The translations under genes and the position numbers were made by a program. From contig NZ_JAGHKP010000003.1 in assembly GCF_017742215.1 (NCBI RefSeq), positions 740,308-804,307 on the forward strand: 64,000 nt of DNA. Reading direction: 5' to 3'. The first letter of the stretch is position 1; each line of letters begins with the position of its first letter. Shown here piece by piece: positions 7,075-16,192 of this stretch. The notes below the pieces were generated by a model that was not told where the DNA came from, ran no database searches, and saw only the letters and a program-made list of their open reading frames with translations. This DNA comes from Chitinophaga chungangae. GTDB lineage: Bacteria; Bacteroidota; Bacteroidia; Chitinophagales; Chitinophagaceae.

Positions 7075-9948
7075 TCACGGCGTTTTGACGAGCCCGTCCT
7101 GTTTCAACGGCTGCGGCGAATTGTTCCAGCTGTCGTTATAATAGATAATGTCCGTAATCGACGCGCCGGGTGCGTTTTTCAACCCGATCACATGCTCCAC
7201 GTCCTTCGATTTCACCATTTTCAGCCCGGAAAGCCGCGCTTTTTTCACATCGTCCAGGAAAATAGCGTAACGGCCGTCCCGCTGCACATAATTAAAGCTG
7301 GAAGCTTTGACGGTAAGCCCCTCCACATGCCTGGCCCATAAACCGTACGAAGGCTGGGTTTTGAGATTGGGAACGTTATATTGGCCTACGCCCAGCTCCG
7401 GCGGCGTTGCTGCTGCATCGCCGGCCGGATTGCCGCCCATGTCCACGATATGCACATCGTTGAACTGCACATTTTCGATATAACCCGTATGCCGCCCGTC
7501 CGGCAGCCGGAAGTCCAGGCCACCTGCTACCTCCGGAGCGTCGGGCAGGCTGTACCCCGCGATGATGGACGTAGCGCGGCGCTGCGTGCCGTCGTAAGGT
7601 TTCCAGCGTTTGCCGCTGTACGAACTGCCGCCATAGACTTCTGAAATATCGATGCCGTTGATAAGGATGTTCTCCACGCGCCCGATGTTCACATTTTTAA
7701 CGAGCAGCTCGTTGCGCGTTTTGCCGTTCTCGGTGAAGGAATATTTCCCCGCCACTGCGCCGATCAGGCGCCCGCGGTTGGAAATGGAGATGAAGAAAGG
7801 CGCGGTGGTGCGCAGCATTTTCGAACGGGCGTGAAGGGGGCCGGTGTGGCCGCAATTGAGATGCACGTCTTTGATATGCGCGCCGTCGTTGGTGGAAATC
7901 GAAAATCCCGCTTTGTTCGCGCCAAGCACATAGATATTGTCTACGCAAAGATCGGTAATGTCGTCAGCCGTTTCGGAGCCGATCTGGAACAGGTTGCAAT
8001 TGGTGTCGCCGATGATGTTGCGCACGCGGTAATGCGTGGCCGGCCGGGTAAACCCGAGCGAGCAGTCCGATCCCGGTTTGATAATGTCGTCAGAGCTTAC
8101 TTTGGAATAGATGTTCACCGCTTCAACGTTGTTGCAGGCCATAAAGTCGTAGATGTCGCGCACGTTGCCGGTGCTGTATTTCCCGAAATAGGTGTCGTGC
8201 ACGTGGATGTTGTCCGTGCCCGTGGCCAGCAGCACGAAATGCCCGCCGCGCTCTATCTTGAGCATGTTACCGGTGTTGAAGTCTTTGCCTTTGGCGGTTA
8301 CGTAATACGGTTCGTCTTTTTCAGCGTCGTACCAGAGATCTTCTTTTCTTTGAATGCCGCCGATCTCCAGGTTAGTGCAGAGCTTGAACGAAAATATCTT
8401 GTCCGCGCGGTTATCCGGCGCATTGTTCATCACTTTGTCGCTGTTTACGAGGTTGCCGTTGCCGGAGATCAGGCCGTTGCCGACGATCTTGATATTGTCG
8501 AGGCGCTGGCCGGAGAACATGGCGTTGTTGAAATAATGATGCCCCACGTCCTGTTTGGTGAGATAATTTTCAGGATCGTCGTATGGCCCGGGATCGGTGG
8601 GCGATGTGCCGGAGCGGTATTGTTTGTCGCTGAACCAGGTGGCTTCGGGCGCGTCCGCGCCTTTCATGGCTTTCAGTACCGCGTCTTTTCCCACATACAG
8701 ATACACATTGGACCGAAGGCGCACGGTGCGCACATTATATTCGCCTTTGCTGAACAGCAGCGTGCCGCCGCCCAGCCGGTGCAGCGAATCGATGGCAATA
8801 TTTACAGCTTCCGTAGCGTCGGCCTGCGGCGCAAACCCGCCGATGTCCATTTTACCGGTGAAAAAACGCGCAGTATTCGATACGCCGCGGTCTTTTCCTT
8901 CCAGCCTGAAAGTATACAGCAAATTGGGTTTGAGACCGGAAACGGATGCGCTGCCGTTTTTGATGGCTGCTTTCGCCGCCGTCCATTTTTTACCGCCATC
9001 TACGGATAACATCAGTTTCGGCGTTTCTTTTCCGCCGGTGGGCGTCCAGCGGAATGTAGCGCTGGTGTATAGTTCCGGTGTTTCAAGGTAGGTTTTTATT
9101 TTGAGCGGTTCACGCATGAAATCGGCAATATTGCGTGTAACCGTTACCGTTGCAATGGCCGGCGCGCTGGCGAGCACGGCGGGTTTCGCTGTCGTGTAAC
9201 CCGCTTCTATATCGAATTTGCCTGCTTCCGGGAAACGTACGTTATTGAAAATAAATATCACATCGCCGTTGTTATCAGGTCTCAGGTCCAGGTGGCGCAG
9301 GGTAATGACGGACGCGCCGTCCGCAGTCTTTTTAATGTCCGCTTCGCCCACTTTTGAATAGGAATATGCCGTGCCGGTGCGGCCGATGGATTGAAGATGC
9401 AAACTGTCCAGCCGCACGAACCCGCGGCCTATAACGTTTACCAATATATTTTGCATGGTTGCGCCAATGGTAGCGGGCACGCGGAGGCGAACGGCAACAT
9501 CCGGACTGCGTTGGCCTGCATAAAATTTTACGGTCATGCTGCGGCCCGCCGCGCCTGCGGTGAATGCGGGCTGTAATATTTCAAGTTTCGCGTTCAGCGC
9601 CATTTCCTGCAGGCCGATATGATACATGCGCCCGCCGGCAGCTACTTTATCGCCCGTTTCAAGCGTGCCCTGTGTTTTGGCCAGCCCGTCTTTCCCCACT
9701 ACGTTGATCATCGCGGCATTTGGAAACGAAGCAATTAATTCACGCGGCAACAAAGCCGTGTTGACGGCAGTGGGCACAGGTCCCTGGTCTTCCGGCGAAT
9801 CTACGGTAAACCGTTGCGTAACGCCGGTGATCACGATCACGGAATCTTTGGTGATGCGGGCGATATGAGGAGAAGGCAGTTGCTGCGCCGTGGCGGATAC
9901 GGCAAAACAGGCCATTGTAATGAAAGCCAGTACCGGTGTTAGTTTCAT
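7075..9948 (-). CDS. Secreted GH28-like (polygalacturonase-fold) enzyme
   Basis: The 957-residue protein has a signal peptide (MKLTPVLAFITMACFAVSAT) and about 260 residues of N-terminal beta-rich sequence of unknown type. A fibronectin-like module (about 275-370) follows, then a right-handed beta-helix from about 375 to the end. The helix begins ADATEAVNIAIDSLHRLGGG, as in pectate-lyase-like and GH28 enzymes, and carries VSSDDIIKPGSD and FQIGSET, which correspond to the paired-Asp and following active-site regions of GH28. This suggests hydrolysis of pectin-type or other acidic glycans in the periplasm or at the cell surface. It lies alone on its strand, with no SusC/D nearby. Some catalytic positions are not confirmed by eye, so substrate and even GH28 membership remain provisional. 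Confidence 0.7.
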   Translation of the reverse strand: MKLTPVLAFITMACFAVSATAQQLPSPHIARITKDSVIVITGVTQRFTVDSPEDQGPVPTAVNTALLPRELIASFPNAAMINVVGKDGLAKTQGTLETGDKVAAGGRMYHIGLQEMALNAKLEILQPAFTAGAAGRSMTVKFYAGQRSPDVAVRLRVPATIGATMQNILVNVIGRGFVRLDSLHLQSIGRTGTAYSYSKVGEADIKKTADGASVITLRHLDLRPDNNGDVIFIFNNVRFPEAGKFDIEAGYTTAKPAVLASAPAIATVTVTRNIADFMREPLKIKTYLETPELYTSATFRWTPTGGKETPKLMLSVDGGKKWTAAKAAIKNGSASVSGLKPNLLYTFRLEGKDRGVSNTARFFTGKMDIGGFAPQADATEAVNIAIDSLHRLGGGTLLFSKGEYNVRTVRLRSNVYLYVGKDAVLKAMKGADAPEATWFSDKQYRSGTSPTDPGPYDDPENYLTKQDVGHHYFNNAMFSGQRLDNIKIVGNGLISGNGNLVNSDKVMNNAPDNRADKIFSFKLCTNLEIGGIQRKEDLWYDAEKDEPYYVTAKGKDFNTGNMLKIERGGHFVLLATGTDNIHVHDTYFGKYSTGNVRDIYDFMACNNVEAVNIYSKVSSDDIIKPGSDCSLGFTRPATHYRVRNIIGDTNCNLFQIGSETADDITDLCVDNIYVLGANKAGFSISTNDGAHIKDVHLNCGHTGPLHARSKMLRTTAPFFISISNRGRLIGAVAGKYSFTENGKTRNELLVKNVNIGRVENILINGIDISEVYGGSSYSGKRWKPYDGTQRRATSIIAGYSLPDAPEVAGGLDFRLPDGRHTGYIENVQFNDVHIVDMGGNPAGDAAATPPELGVGQYNVPNLKTQPSYGLWARHVEGLTVKASSFNYVQRDGRYAIFLDDVKKARLSGLKMVKSKDVEHVIGLKNAPGASITDIIYYNDSWNNSPQPLKQDGLVKTP

Positions 9949-9976
9949 ACGGGGAATTTGTACCCGGAAATTACAT

Positions 9977-10021
9977 ATCCCCGGCCGGAAACCGGCATTT
10001 TGTGAAAAAAATACCGGGGAT
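9977..10021. repeat. Nested inverted repeat in the 9949-10038 gap
   Basis: ATCCCCGG at 9977-9984 pairs with CCGGGGAT at 10014-10021, and inside it GCCGG-AAA-CCGGC forms a second hairpin. It lies upstream of the GH28-like gene and downstream of the DHFR-like gene, so it could be a terminator for the latter or part of the former's promoter region. Confidence 0.45.
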
Positions 10022-10038
10022 GGTCATTCCACGACCAA

Positions 10039-10596
10039 TCAAGCAGGCTCGTAGGTGAGCATCACTGCGCCGCTTTTGAAAATACGATGACCGACCAGTT
10101 TGAGATTGAGCTGTTTTTGCATGCCGGAGAAAATGGTCTTGCCTTCGCCCAGCGCAACCGGGTCGATCATCAGCTGGTACTGGTCTATCAATCCAAGATC
10201 AGACAACTGCGTTACGATGCTGCCGCTGCCGAGAATGGTCATGTCCCGGTCTTTCTTCAGCTTGCGGACGGCTTCGCCGATATTGTCTTTGATGATCCGT
10301 GTATTGTTCCAATCCGCTTTCTTAAGCGTACGCGAAAAAACGATCTTCTCCGACCGGTTCATGCCTTCCGCAATGCCAGGCATTGTTTCGATCGCTGCCG
10401 GCGTAGGCCACCAGGCAGACATCATATCGTAGGTCACTCTTCCAAAAACGAGCGTACTGTCCGATCCCGCGCCTTCGGCGGCATATTCGGCCTCTTCTCC
10501 GCCGGCCTGGTGCGTGTGCCAGTTGATGTCGCCCTGTTCTTTGCCCTGGTAAAACCCGTTCAGCGTCAGAAAATTGAATGCCGATAATTTTCCCAT
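10039..10596 (-). CDS. Dihydrofolate reductase-like (RibD C-terminal fold) protein
   Basis: The 185-residue product begins MGKLSAFNFLTLNGFYQGKE and contains TLVFGRVTYDMM and MTILGSGSIVTQLSDLGLID, the NADPH-binding pattern of the RibD C-terminal/DHFR-like superfamily (YwjB/YyaP type). Such proteins are predicted cytoplasmic NADPH-dependent reductases of unknown substrate and are not the housekeeping FolA. The gene is divergent from the enolase-superfamily operon across a gap of about 200 bp. Confidence 0.85.
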   Translation of the reverse strand: MGKLSAFNFLTLNGFYQGKEQGDINWHTHQAGGEEAEYAAEGAGSDSTLVFGRVTYDMMSAWWPTPAAIETMPGIAEGMNRSEKIVFSRTLKKADWNNTRIIKDNIGEAVRKLKKDRDMTILGSGSIVTQLSDLGLIDQYQLMIDPVALGEGKTIFSGMQKQLNLKLVGHRIFKSGAVMLTYEPA

Positions 10597-10800
10597 ACCA
10601 TTATTTTGAACGTGATGAATATAAATCTTCTCACAAAGCTAATGCCGTGGCGGGCGGAAAAAGAGGGGAGAAATGTCAATTCAGGGCGGTGAACAGGACA
10701 TGGAAGCATTTATTTTGAATGCCGGCTTGTATTTTTGCCGCCCCGCGCCGTATATTGTTTACCCATGCTGCCCGGGCCACCGGGAAAACCAGATAATTCC

Positions 10801-12084
10801 ATGCTCTCCGGTATTCAAGTTCAACACACAGCGGCCGCCGCGGAACGGGAACCGCTCATCCGCCCCTTTGGGTTCAAAGGCAATTACCTGACCGAACTTT
10901 GGCAGGCGGTCAGCCGCATCACTTCTTCCAACGGGCATTCCGCCACCGGCCTCGCTACGCAAAGCGTGCTGTATGGCGACGCGGACCTTTTCGCCGCGCA
11001 TTCCGAAGAAACGGGCAATGAAAGGATGTTCGCGTTGACAAAAGAAGCGCTTTCGCTGCTGCCCGGCATCCCTTTCAACACACCGCCCGATCTGCTGGAA
11101 AAACTGTTGCCGCAGGTGATCGCCGCCGCGGGAAAGATCACCGGCAAACCGGGCGTGCATATCAATTTTATCCTCAACTCGCTCGTAAGCGTAGACAACG
11201 CCGCATGGCTGCTGTACGCGCGGGAAAACAACTTCCGCAGTTTCGATGAAATGGTGCCCGCTGAATACCGGCAGGCGCTGAGCCACCGCAATTCGCAGAT
11301 CGCCGTGATGTTCCAGGTATCGTACAACATGCCGGTGCAGGACGTGGTGAACGCCGTGAAGGCCGGTTATTTCGTGATCAAGATCAAAACGGGGTACCCG
11401 GGCACGCAGGAAGAAATGCTGGCGTTCGACAGTGCAAGGCTTGCAGAGATACACGAAGCGGTGAAAGACCTCCACACGCCGCACGGCCCGGTGCGTTACA
11501 CGATGGACGCCAATGGCCGCTACGAGGCAAAAGATACCCTTCTCCGTTACCTCGGCCATGCGCAGCGCATCGGCGCTTTCGACAGGATATTATTATACGA
11601 GGAACCGTTCCGCGAGGAAATCAGGGAACCGGTACACGACATCGGCCTGCGGCTGGCGGTGGACGAAAGCGTGCATTCCGAAGCAGACGCGCTGCAGCGG
11701 CTGGAGCAGGGTTACACCGCGCTGGTGCTGAAAGGCATCGCTAAAACGCTGAGCCTGTCTATGCGTATCGCGCGGCTGGCGGCGGAAAGGAATGTGCCCT
11801 GCCTGTGCTCGGACCTTACCGTGAACCCGGTGCTGGTAGACTGGCATAAAAATCTTGCCGCACGGCTCAGCCCGTTCCCCGGCATTGGCATGGGCTTGAT
11901 GGAAACCAACGGGGACATGAATTACACGCGATGGAACACGATGAAACAATATCATCCCGCCGCCGGCAGCAGCTGGACGGAAGCGGAACATGGCGTGTTT
12001 CAGCTTGATCGCGTTTTTTACGAAAGGAGCGGAGGCATATTCGATCCGCTGCCGCATTACGACGCACTTTTTAAACACTCATAA
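10801..12084 (+). CDS. Enolase-superfamily enzyme (mandelate-racemase/muconate-cyclase type)
   Basis: The 427-residue protein carries an enolase-superfamily barrel with the expected order of active-site motifs. There is a KxK pair in FVIKIKTGYPG (about residue 191), then DANGRY (235), YEEPF (265), DESVH (286) and LKGIAKTLS (310), giving the metal-binding acidic ligands and the acid/base lysines. Such enzymes abstract a proton alpha to a carboxylate, leading to epimerisation, dehydration or cycloisomerisation; the substrate is not predictable. The frame extends upstream to MLPGPPG at 10765, but MLSGIQVQ at 10801 is the simpler start. It is the first gene of a tight operon with a periplasmic cupredoxin (9-bp gap) and a cytochrome c-linked beta-propeller, an unusual pairing. 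Confidence 0.8.
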   Translation: MLSGIQVQHTAAAAEREPLIRPFGFKGNYLTELWQAVSRITSSNGHSATGLATQSVLYGDADLFAAHSEETGNERMFALTKEALSLLPGIPFNTPPDLLEKLLPQVIAAAGKITGKPGVHINFILNSLVSVDNAAWLLYARENNFRSFDEMVPAEYRQALSHRNSQIAVMFQVSYNMPVQDVVNAVKAGYFVIKIKTGYPGTQEEMLAFDSARLAEIHEAVKDLHTPHGPVRYTMDANGRYEAKDTLLRYLGHAQRIGAFDRILLYEEPFREEIREPVHDIGLRLAVDESVHSEADALQRLEQGYTALVLKGIAKTLSLSMRIARLAAERNVPCLCSDLTVNPVLVDWHKNLAARLSPFPGIGMGLMETNGDMNYTRWNTMKQYHPAAGSSWTEAEHGVFQLDRVFYERSGGIFDPLPHYDALFKHS

Positions 12085-12093
12085 ACGGCTTTC

Positions 12094-13194
12094 ATGCAAT
12101 ATTGGAAAGGGCTTTTGTGCCTGCTGGCGCTGTTGCCCCTGCGGCTCTTCGCACAGGATATCACTATACCGATGGGCGTAATGCCAGGCCTTCAGTTCGA
12201 CCTGGTACGTTTCCGTGTGCCGCCAGGCGCGCGGGTAAAGATCGTGTTTACGAATACGGACGATATGAACCACAACCTGCTGATCGTAAAACCCGGCACA
12301 CGCGAACAGGTGGTAAGCGAGGCTTTACAGCTGGGCGAAAAAGGCCCGGAAATGAATTACACGCCCGCATCGGCGAATGTGTTGTGGTCGCTGCCGGTGA
12401 TAGCGCCCCAACAGTCAAAAACTTTGGAATTCACCGCGCCAGAAACGCCCAATATTTACCCTTTTGTGTGTACGTACCCGGGACATGGAACCCTTATGTA
12501 TGGCGCAATGTACGTAACTGCCGATACGGCTCTTCCGGCCCTTGCCACAGACGTAAATATTCCTCCCCAACGCCGGCAGGACGATATATCGCTGGAAGAA
12601 AAGGACGTAGACCATAATAATATGCATCACGGTCATTCCACGGCGCTGCACCCGTATAAGCCTGTGCCGCCTTATTTGTACCGCGTGTTCATCGAAGATG
12701 CGAGCCCGGCTGCGATCGCAGTTTGCCTGCCGATGCAGCTGGCTTATTGCTGGGATGCTTCGTTGTGCAAATTGCGTTTTGCCTGGCACGGCGGTTTCCT
12801 CGATAATTCAGATCTCTGGAAAGGCAAAGGCGATGCGCTCGCAAAGGTGGTTGGCGTGAAATTTTTCCGCGATTCCGCCGGTTACCCGCTCGGCGCGCCC
12901 GGCGCGAAGGTGAGCTACAAAGGTTACCGCCTCATCGACCGTTTCCCTGAATTTCATTACACCGTCAACGGTCTGCACGTATATGAGCGCATCCAGCCGA
13001 AGGCAGACGGCAGCGGCCTGATCCGTTCCTTCAGGATACCGGGCGCCGCGCAGCCGCTGGTATTCCATGCGGGCGACGAGCTGCAGGGCACAACATTCGA
13101 AAGCACGGCCGGAACCTGGAAGGGAAACGACCTGCGGCTGACGGCCGCGCAGGCAAAGGCATTCAGCATCATCATGACCATAAAAGCGCATTAA
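12094..13194 (+). CDS. Periplasmic cupredoxin-domain protein
   Basis: The 366-residue protein has a signal peptide (MQYWKGLLCLLALLPLRLFA) and an azurin/plastocyanin-like domain at about 20-145. Type I copper ligands are visible: His in DMNHNLLIV, and Cys, His and Met in FVCTYPGHGTLMYGAMYV. A His-rich linker (NNMHHGHSTALHPYK) leads to a second domain (about 190-366) that resembles the carbohydrate- or heme-associated domain found beside PQQ/NHL dehydrogenases in Bacteroidota. It is probably an electron carrier partnered with the cytochrome c-bearing propeller encoded 2 bp downstream. Confidence 0.8.
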   Translation: MQYWKGLLCLLALLPLRLFAQDITIPMGVMPGLQFDLVRFRVPPGARVKIVFTNTDDMNHNLLIVKPGTREQVVSEALQLGEKGPEMNYTPASANVLWSLPVIAPQQSKTLEFTAPETPNIYPFVCTYPGHGTLMYGAMYVTADTALPALATDVNIPPQRRQDDISLEEKDVDHNNMHHGHSTALHPYKPVPPYLYRVFIEDASPAAIAVCLPMQLAYCWDASLCKLRFAWHGGFLDNSDLWKGKGDALAKVVGVKFFRDSAGYPLGAPGAKVSYKGYRLIDRFPEFHYTVNGLHVYERIQPKADGSGLIRSFRIPGAAQPLVFHAGDELQGTTFESTAGTWKGNDLRLTAAQAKAFSIIMTIKAH

Positions 13195-13196
13195 GC

Positions 13197-14951
13197 ATGA
13201 AATACATCCTGGCATTTATTTTCCTGATCCCAACATGCCTGCGCGCGCAATCGTATAAAGTGGAAACCATTCCCATGCCGGAAGGACTGAAAGCGGAAAA
13301 CGGCGCGCTCGCCTTTTTCCCGGACGGCAGGCTGGTGGCGGCATTCACGCGGGGCGAAGTAATGACCTGGCAGCCGCGTACCGGCAAATGGAAATTGTTC
13401 GCCGAAGGCCTGCACGATCCGCTGGGCATGCTGGTGATCAGCAACTCCGAAATACTGGTGATGCAAAGGCCTGAACTGACGCGCATCCGCGATACGAACG
13501 GCGACGGCAACGCGGACCTGTACGAGAACGTGACCGATGCATTCGGCCTCACCGGCAATTACCATGAATTTAATTACGGCCCGGTGAAAGACCGGAACGG
13601 CAATCTTTATATCGCGCTCAACGCCTCTTCGCCCAACGGCCGAATGCGGCCCGAAGTGCGGGGAAAGGTGAACCTTGCGGGAAGAGACAGCGCCGACGGC
13701 CGCAAACAAATGTTTTCCGCCGTGCCTTACCGCGGCTGGATCATGCAGCTGACGCCGCAGGGAAAACTGTTGCCCTGGGCTTCCGGTTTCCGTTCTCCCA
13801 ATGGCATCGGTTTCGATCTTAACGGCAATCTTTTCGCGACGGACAACCAAGGCGACTGGGTGGGCACCAGCCCTTTGTATCATGTACAGAAAGGCCGGTT
13901 TTACGGCCACCCGGCGAGCCTGGTGTGGACCAAAGGATGGAACAAAGGTTCGCCCTTCCAGTTGCCGGTAAACGTGCTGGACAGCATGCGCACCAAACCG
14001 GTGGTGTTTTTCCCGCACGGCATCATCGCCAATTCGCCTACGGAGCCGGTGGCAGACAATACCCGCGGTAAATTCGGCCCGTTCGCGGGGCAAATGCTGA
14101 TCGGCGAAATGAACCGGGAAAGGATCGTGCGGGTGATGCTTGAAAAAGTAGGCGGCGAGTGGCAGGGCGCCTGCGTGCCTTTCCTCGACGGGCATGGGCT
14201 GCGTAAGGGCAATAACCGCCTGGTGTTCGGGCCGGACGGAAGTTTGTACACCGGCCAAAGCTCGCACGGCTGGCTCGGCGACGATGGCATACAACGCATC
14301 GTATTTACGGGCAAGGCGCAGCTGGATATTCTGCGCATGCATCTCACGCAAAAAGGATTCGATTTTGTGTTCACCCAGCCGGTAACGGCTTCCGCGCTGA
14401 AGCCCGCCAATTATCATATCCGCCGGTACCGATACGCGTATCATAAAAAATACGGCTCCCCGCAGCTGGACGTGCAGGCGGTGAACATCGCATCCATCCG
14501 TGCAACGCCGGACGGCAAAAAGGTTTCGCTGGTGCTGGATGAACTGGAGCCGGGTTTTGTGTACGAAGTGAAAATGGATAACATCATGTCGCGGCAGGGT
14601 TTGCCGTTGGTGAACGGGCTGGTCTGTTATACGCTGAACAAACTATTGCCCGCGCCGGGAACGGCCGTGGTTAAGCCGCCCGTTTTTCCGGCGGCGGATA
14701 TTGCGGCGGGGAGAAAACTGCTGACCGCGTCGGATTGTGCGGCCTGTCATAAACCGGATACAAAACTGGTGGGGCCGTCGTTTAAAGACATTGCGCGGAA
14801 ATACGCCGCTACGGAAGCAAGCGTGACGCGGCTGGCGGACAAGATCATCAAAGGAGGAACGGGCGTTTGGGGCAACGTGCCGATGGCACCGCACAGCGCC
14901 ATGTCGCAGGCGGACGCGAAAAAAATCACCCGGTATATTCTTTCTTTATAA
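13197..14951 (+). CDS. Exported beta-propeller dehydrogenase-like protein with C-terminal cytochrome c
   Basis: The 584-residue protein has a signal peptide ending near LRAQ and a six-bladed propeller of the sorbosone/glucose-dehydrogenase or NHL type (ENGALAFFPDGRL, GFRSPNGIGFDLNGNLFATD, NRLVFGPDGSLYTGQ). It ends in a class I cytochrome c domain (about 500-584) with the heme site CAACH and a distal Met in NVPMAPH. Propeller plus heme suggests periplasmic oxidation of a sugar or alcohol with electrons passed to the respiratory chain. The cupredoxin gene immediately upstream is a likely redox partner. Whether PQQ binds cannot be judged by eye. Confidence 0.8.
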   Translation: MKYILAFIFLIPTCLRAQSYKVETIPMPEGLKAENGALAFFPDGRLVAAFTRGEVMTWQPRTGKWKLFAEGLHDPLGMLVISNSEILVMQRPELTRIRDTNGDGNADLYENVTDAFGLTGNYHEFNYGPVKDRNGNLYIALNASSPNGRMRPEVRGKVNLAGRDSADGRKQMFSAVPYRGWIMQLTPQGKLLPWASGFRSPNGIGFDLNGNLFATDNQGDWVGTSPLYHVQKGRFYGHPASLVWTKGWNKGSPFQLPVNVLDSMRTKPVVFFPHGIIANSPTEPVADNTRGKFGPFAGQMLIGEMNRERIVRVMLEKVGGEWQGACVPFLDGHGLRKGNNRLVFGPDGSLYTGQSSHGWLGDDGIQRIVFTGKAQLDILRMHLTQKGFDFVFTQPVTASALKPANYHIRRYRYAYHKKYGSPQLDVQAVNIASIRATPDGKKVSLVLDELEPGFVYEVKMDNIMSRQGLPLVNGLVCYTLNKLLPAPGTAVVKPPVFPAADIAAGRKLLTASDCAACHKPDTKLVGPSFKDIARKYAATEASVTRLADKIIKGGTGVWGNVPMAPHSAMSQADAKKITRYILSL

Positions 14952-14969
14952 ATTAAAATCGGTTTAGGT

Positions 14970-15000
14970 AAATAGAGCGGCCATATGCGCCGCTCTATTT
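14970..15000. terminator. Perfect bidirectional terminator
   Basis: AAATAGAGCGGC and GCCGCTCTATTT form a perfect 12-bp stem with a seven-base loop. It separates the propeller gene from the convergent esterase gene and overlaps the latter's stop codon. Confidence 0.85.
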
Positions 15001-15985
15001 ATTTAGGCCCGAGATATTTTTTCAATTCAGCCGCGCCATGCTCTACCAGTGATTTCGTTTCCGGCAAATGCGCCAGGCCGTTCAGCATGCCCCAGTCGTG
15101 GATCACGCCGATGTAACGGATGGTGGTGACGGTAACGCCGGCTTCCGCGAGTTTGCGGCCGTAGGCTTCGCCTTCGTCGCGCAGGATATCGTTTTCAGCG
15201 ACCTGTATGAGCGCGGGCGGCAATCCTTTCAACTGCTCCACGGTGGCCTGGTTGGGCGAGGCATGAATATCCTTTCTTTTTTCCGGGTCGGGAATGTACA
15301 TGTCGTACATCCAGCTCATAAGCGACTTGGTGAGAAAACGCTGTGTGCCGAACTTTCGGTAGCTTTTGGTGTCGAAATCCGAATCCACGATCGGCCACAT
15401 CAGCAGCTGGAATTTGATCTCCGGGCCGCCGCGTTCCTTTGCGAGAAGGCAGGTAACAGTAGACATGTTCCCGCCGACGCTGTTGCCCGCTATGGCCAGG
15501 TTCTTCCCGTCCACGCCGATCTCCGCGCCATTCTCCGCCACCCATTTGGTGGCTGCGTAAATTTCGTTGATGGCCTGGGGATAAGCCGCGTCGGGCGTAC
15601 GCGTATAGTTCACGAATACGGACGCGAAGCCGGAAAGCACTACGAGGTCGCGCATCAGCCGCTGGTGCGTGGGGAAGTCGCCCAGTATCCAGCCGCCGCC
15701 GTGGATGAACATAAACACCGGCAGCGTGCCGGTTGCGCCTTCGGGTTTCATGATGTGCAGCGGGATGGTATACCCGTCCGCGGTAATGGTCTTTTCCGAA
15801 ACCGTAACGCCCGAAACGTCTACTTTAACGGATTTCTGGGCATTCACCAGCACGTTGCGCGCGCCTTCCGTGTCCAGGCTTTCCACCGGCGGGCCGCCGC
15901 TGTTCAGTACATCCAGGAACGCTTTCACCAATGGCGTCAGGTGGGGATCGACGGAATAATCCACCGGGGTATGTTTTTTACTCAT
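14999..15985 (-). CDS. Alpha/beta hydrolase, hormone-sensitive-lipase family
   Basis: The 328-residue protein has the HSL-family oxyanion motif HGGGW, the nucleophile elbow GNSVGG, an acidic residue in ENDILRDEGEAYGRKL and the catalytic His in GVIHDWGM. These are cytoplasmic carboxylesterases acting on short-chain esters. The ATG at 15985 (MSKKHTPVDYSVDPHL) fits the family better than the in-frame ATG at 16024. It is a single gene with no obvious partner. Confidence 0.85.
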   Translation of the reverse strand: MSKKHTPVDYSVDPHLTPLVKAFLDVLNSGGPPVESLDTEGARNVLVNAQKSVKVDVSGVTVSEKTITADGYTIPLHIMKPEGATGTLPVFMFIHGGGWILGDFPTHQRLMRDLVVLSGFASVFVNYTRTPDAAYPQAINEIYAATKWVAENGAEIGVDGKNLAIAGNSVGGNMSTVTCLLAKERGGPEIKFQLLMWPIVDSDFDTKSYRKFGTQRFLTKSLMSWMYDMYIPDPEKRKDIHASPNQATVEQLKGLPPALIQVAENDILRDEGEAYGRKLAEAGVTVTTIRYIGVIHDWGMLNGLAHLPETKSLVEHGAAELKKYLGPK

Positions 15986-16164
15986 AATGGAAAAATTTTT
16001 GGGATTGGGAAAAATGTATGCCATTAGATAACGAACTGTGGGGCATTAAGGTTGAAGCGCGGGAAAAAATGTTCTCTTCAGGCATCACGTCTGCAACGTT
16101 CAGCGTATAAGGGATGTCGTATTGGTAACACGAAAAGGGTAGGGGGTGGTTGGAGGGAAGGAAT

Positions 16165-16172
16165 TATCTTTG
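16165..16172 (+). promoter_or_regulatory. TAnnTTTG-type -7 element
   Basis: TATCTTTG matches the Bacteroidota -7 consensus and lies 20 bp before the chosen start of the exported protein gene. No TTG is at the ideal -33 distance, so this is a weak call. Confidence 0.3.
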
Positions 16173-16192
16173 CGCTTCATTTCCAGATAAAT

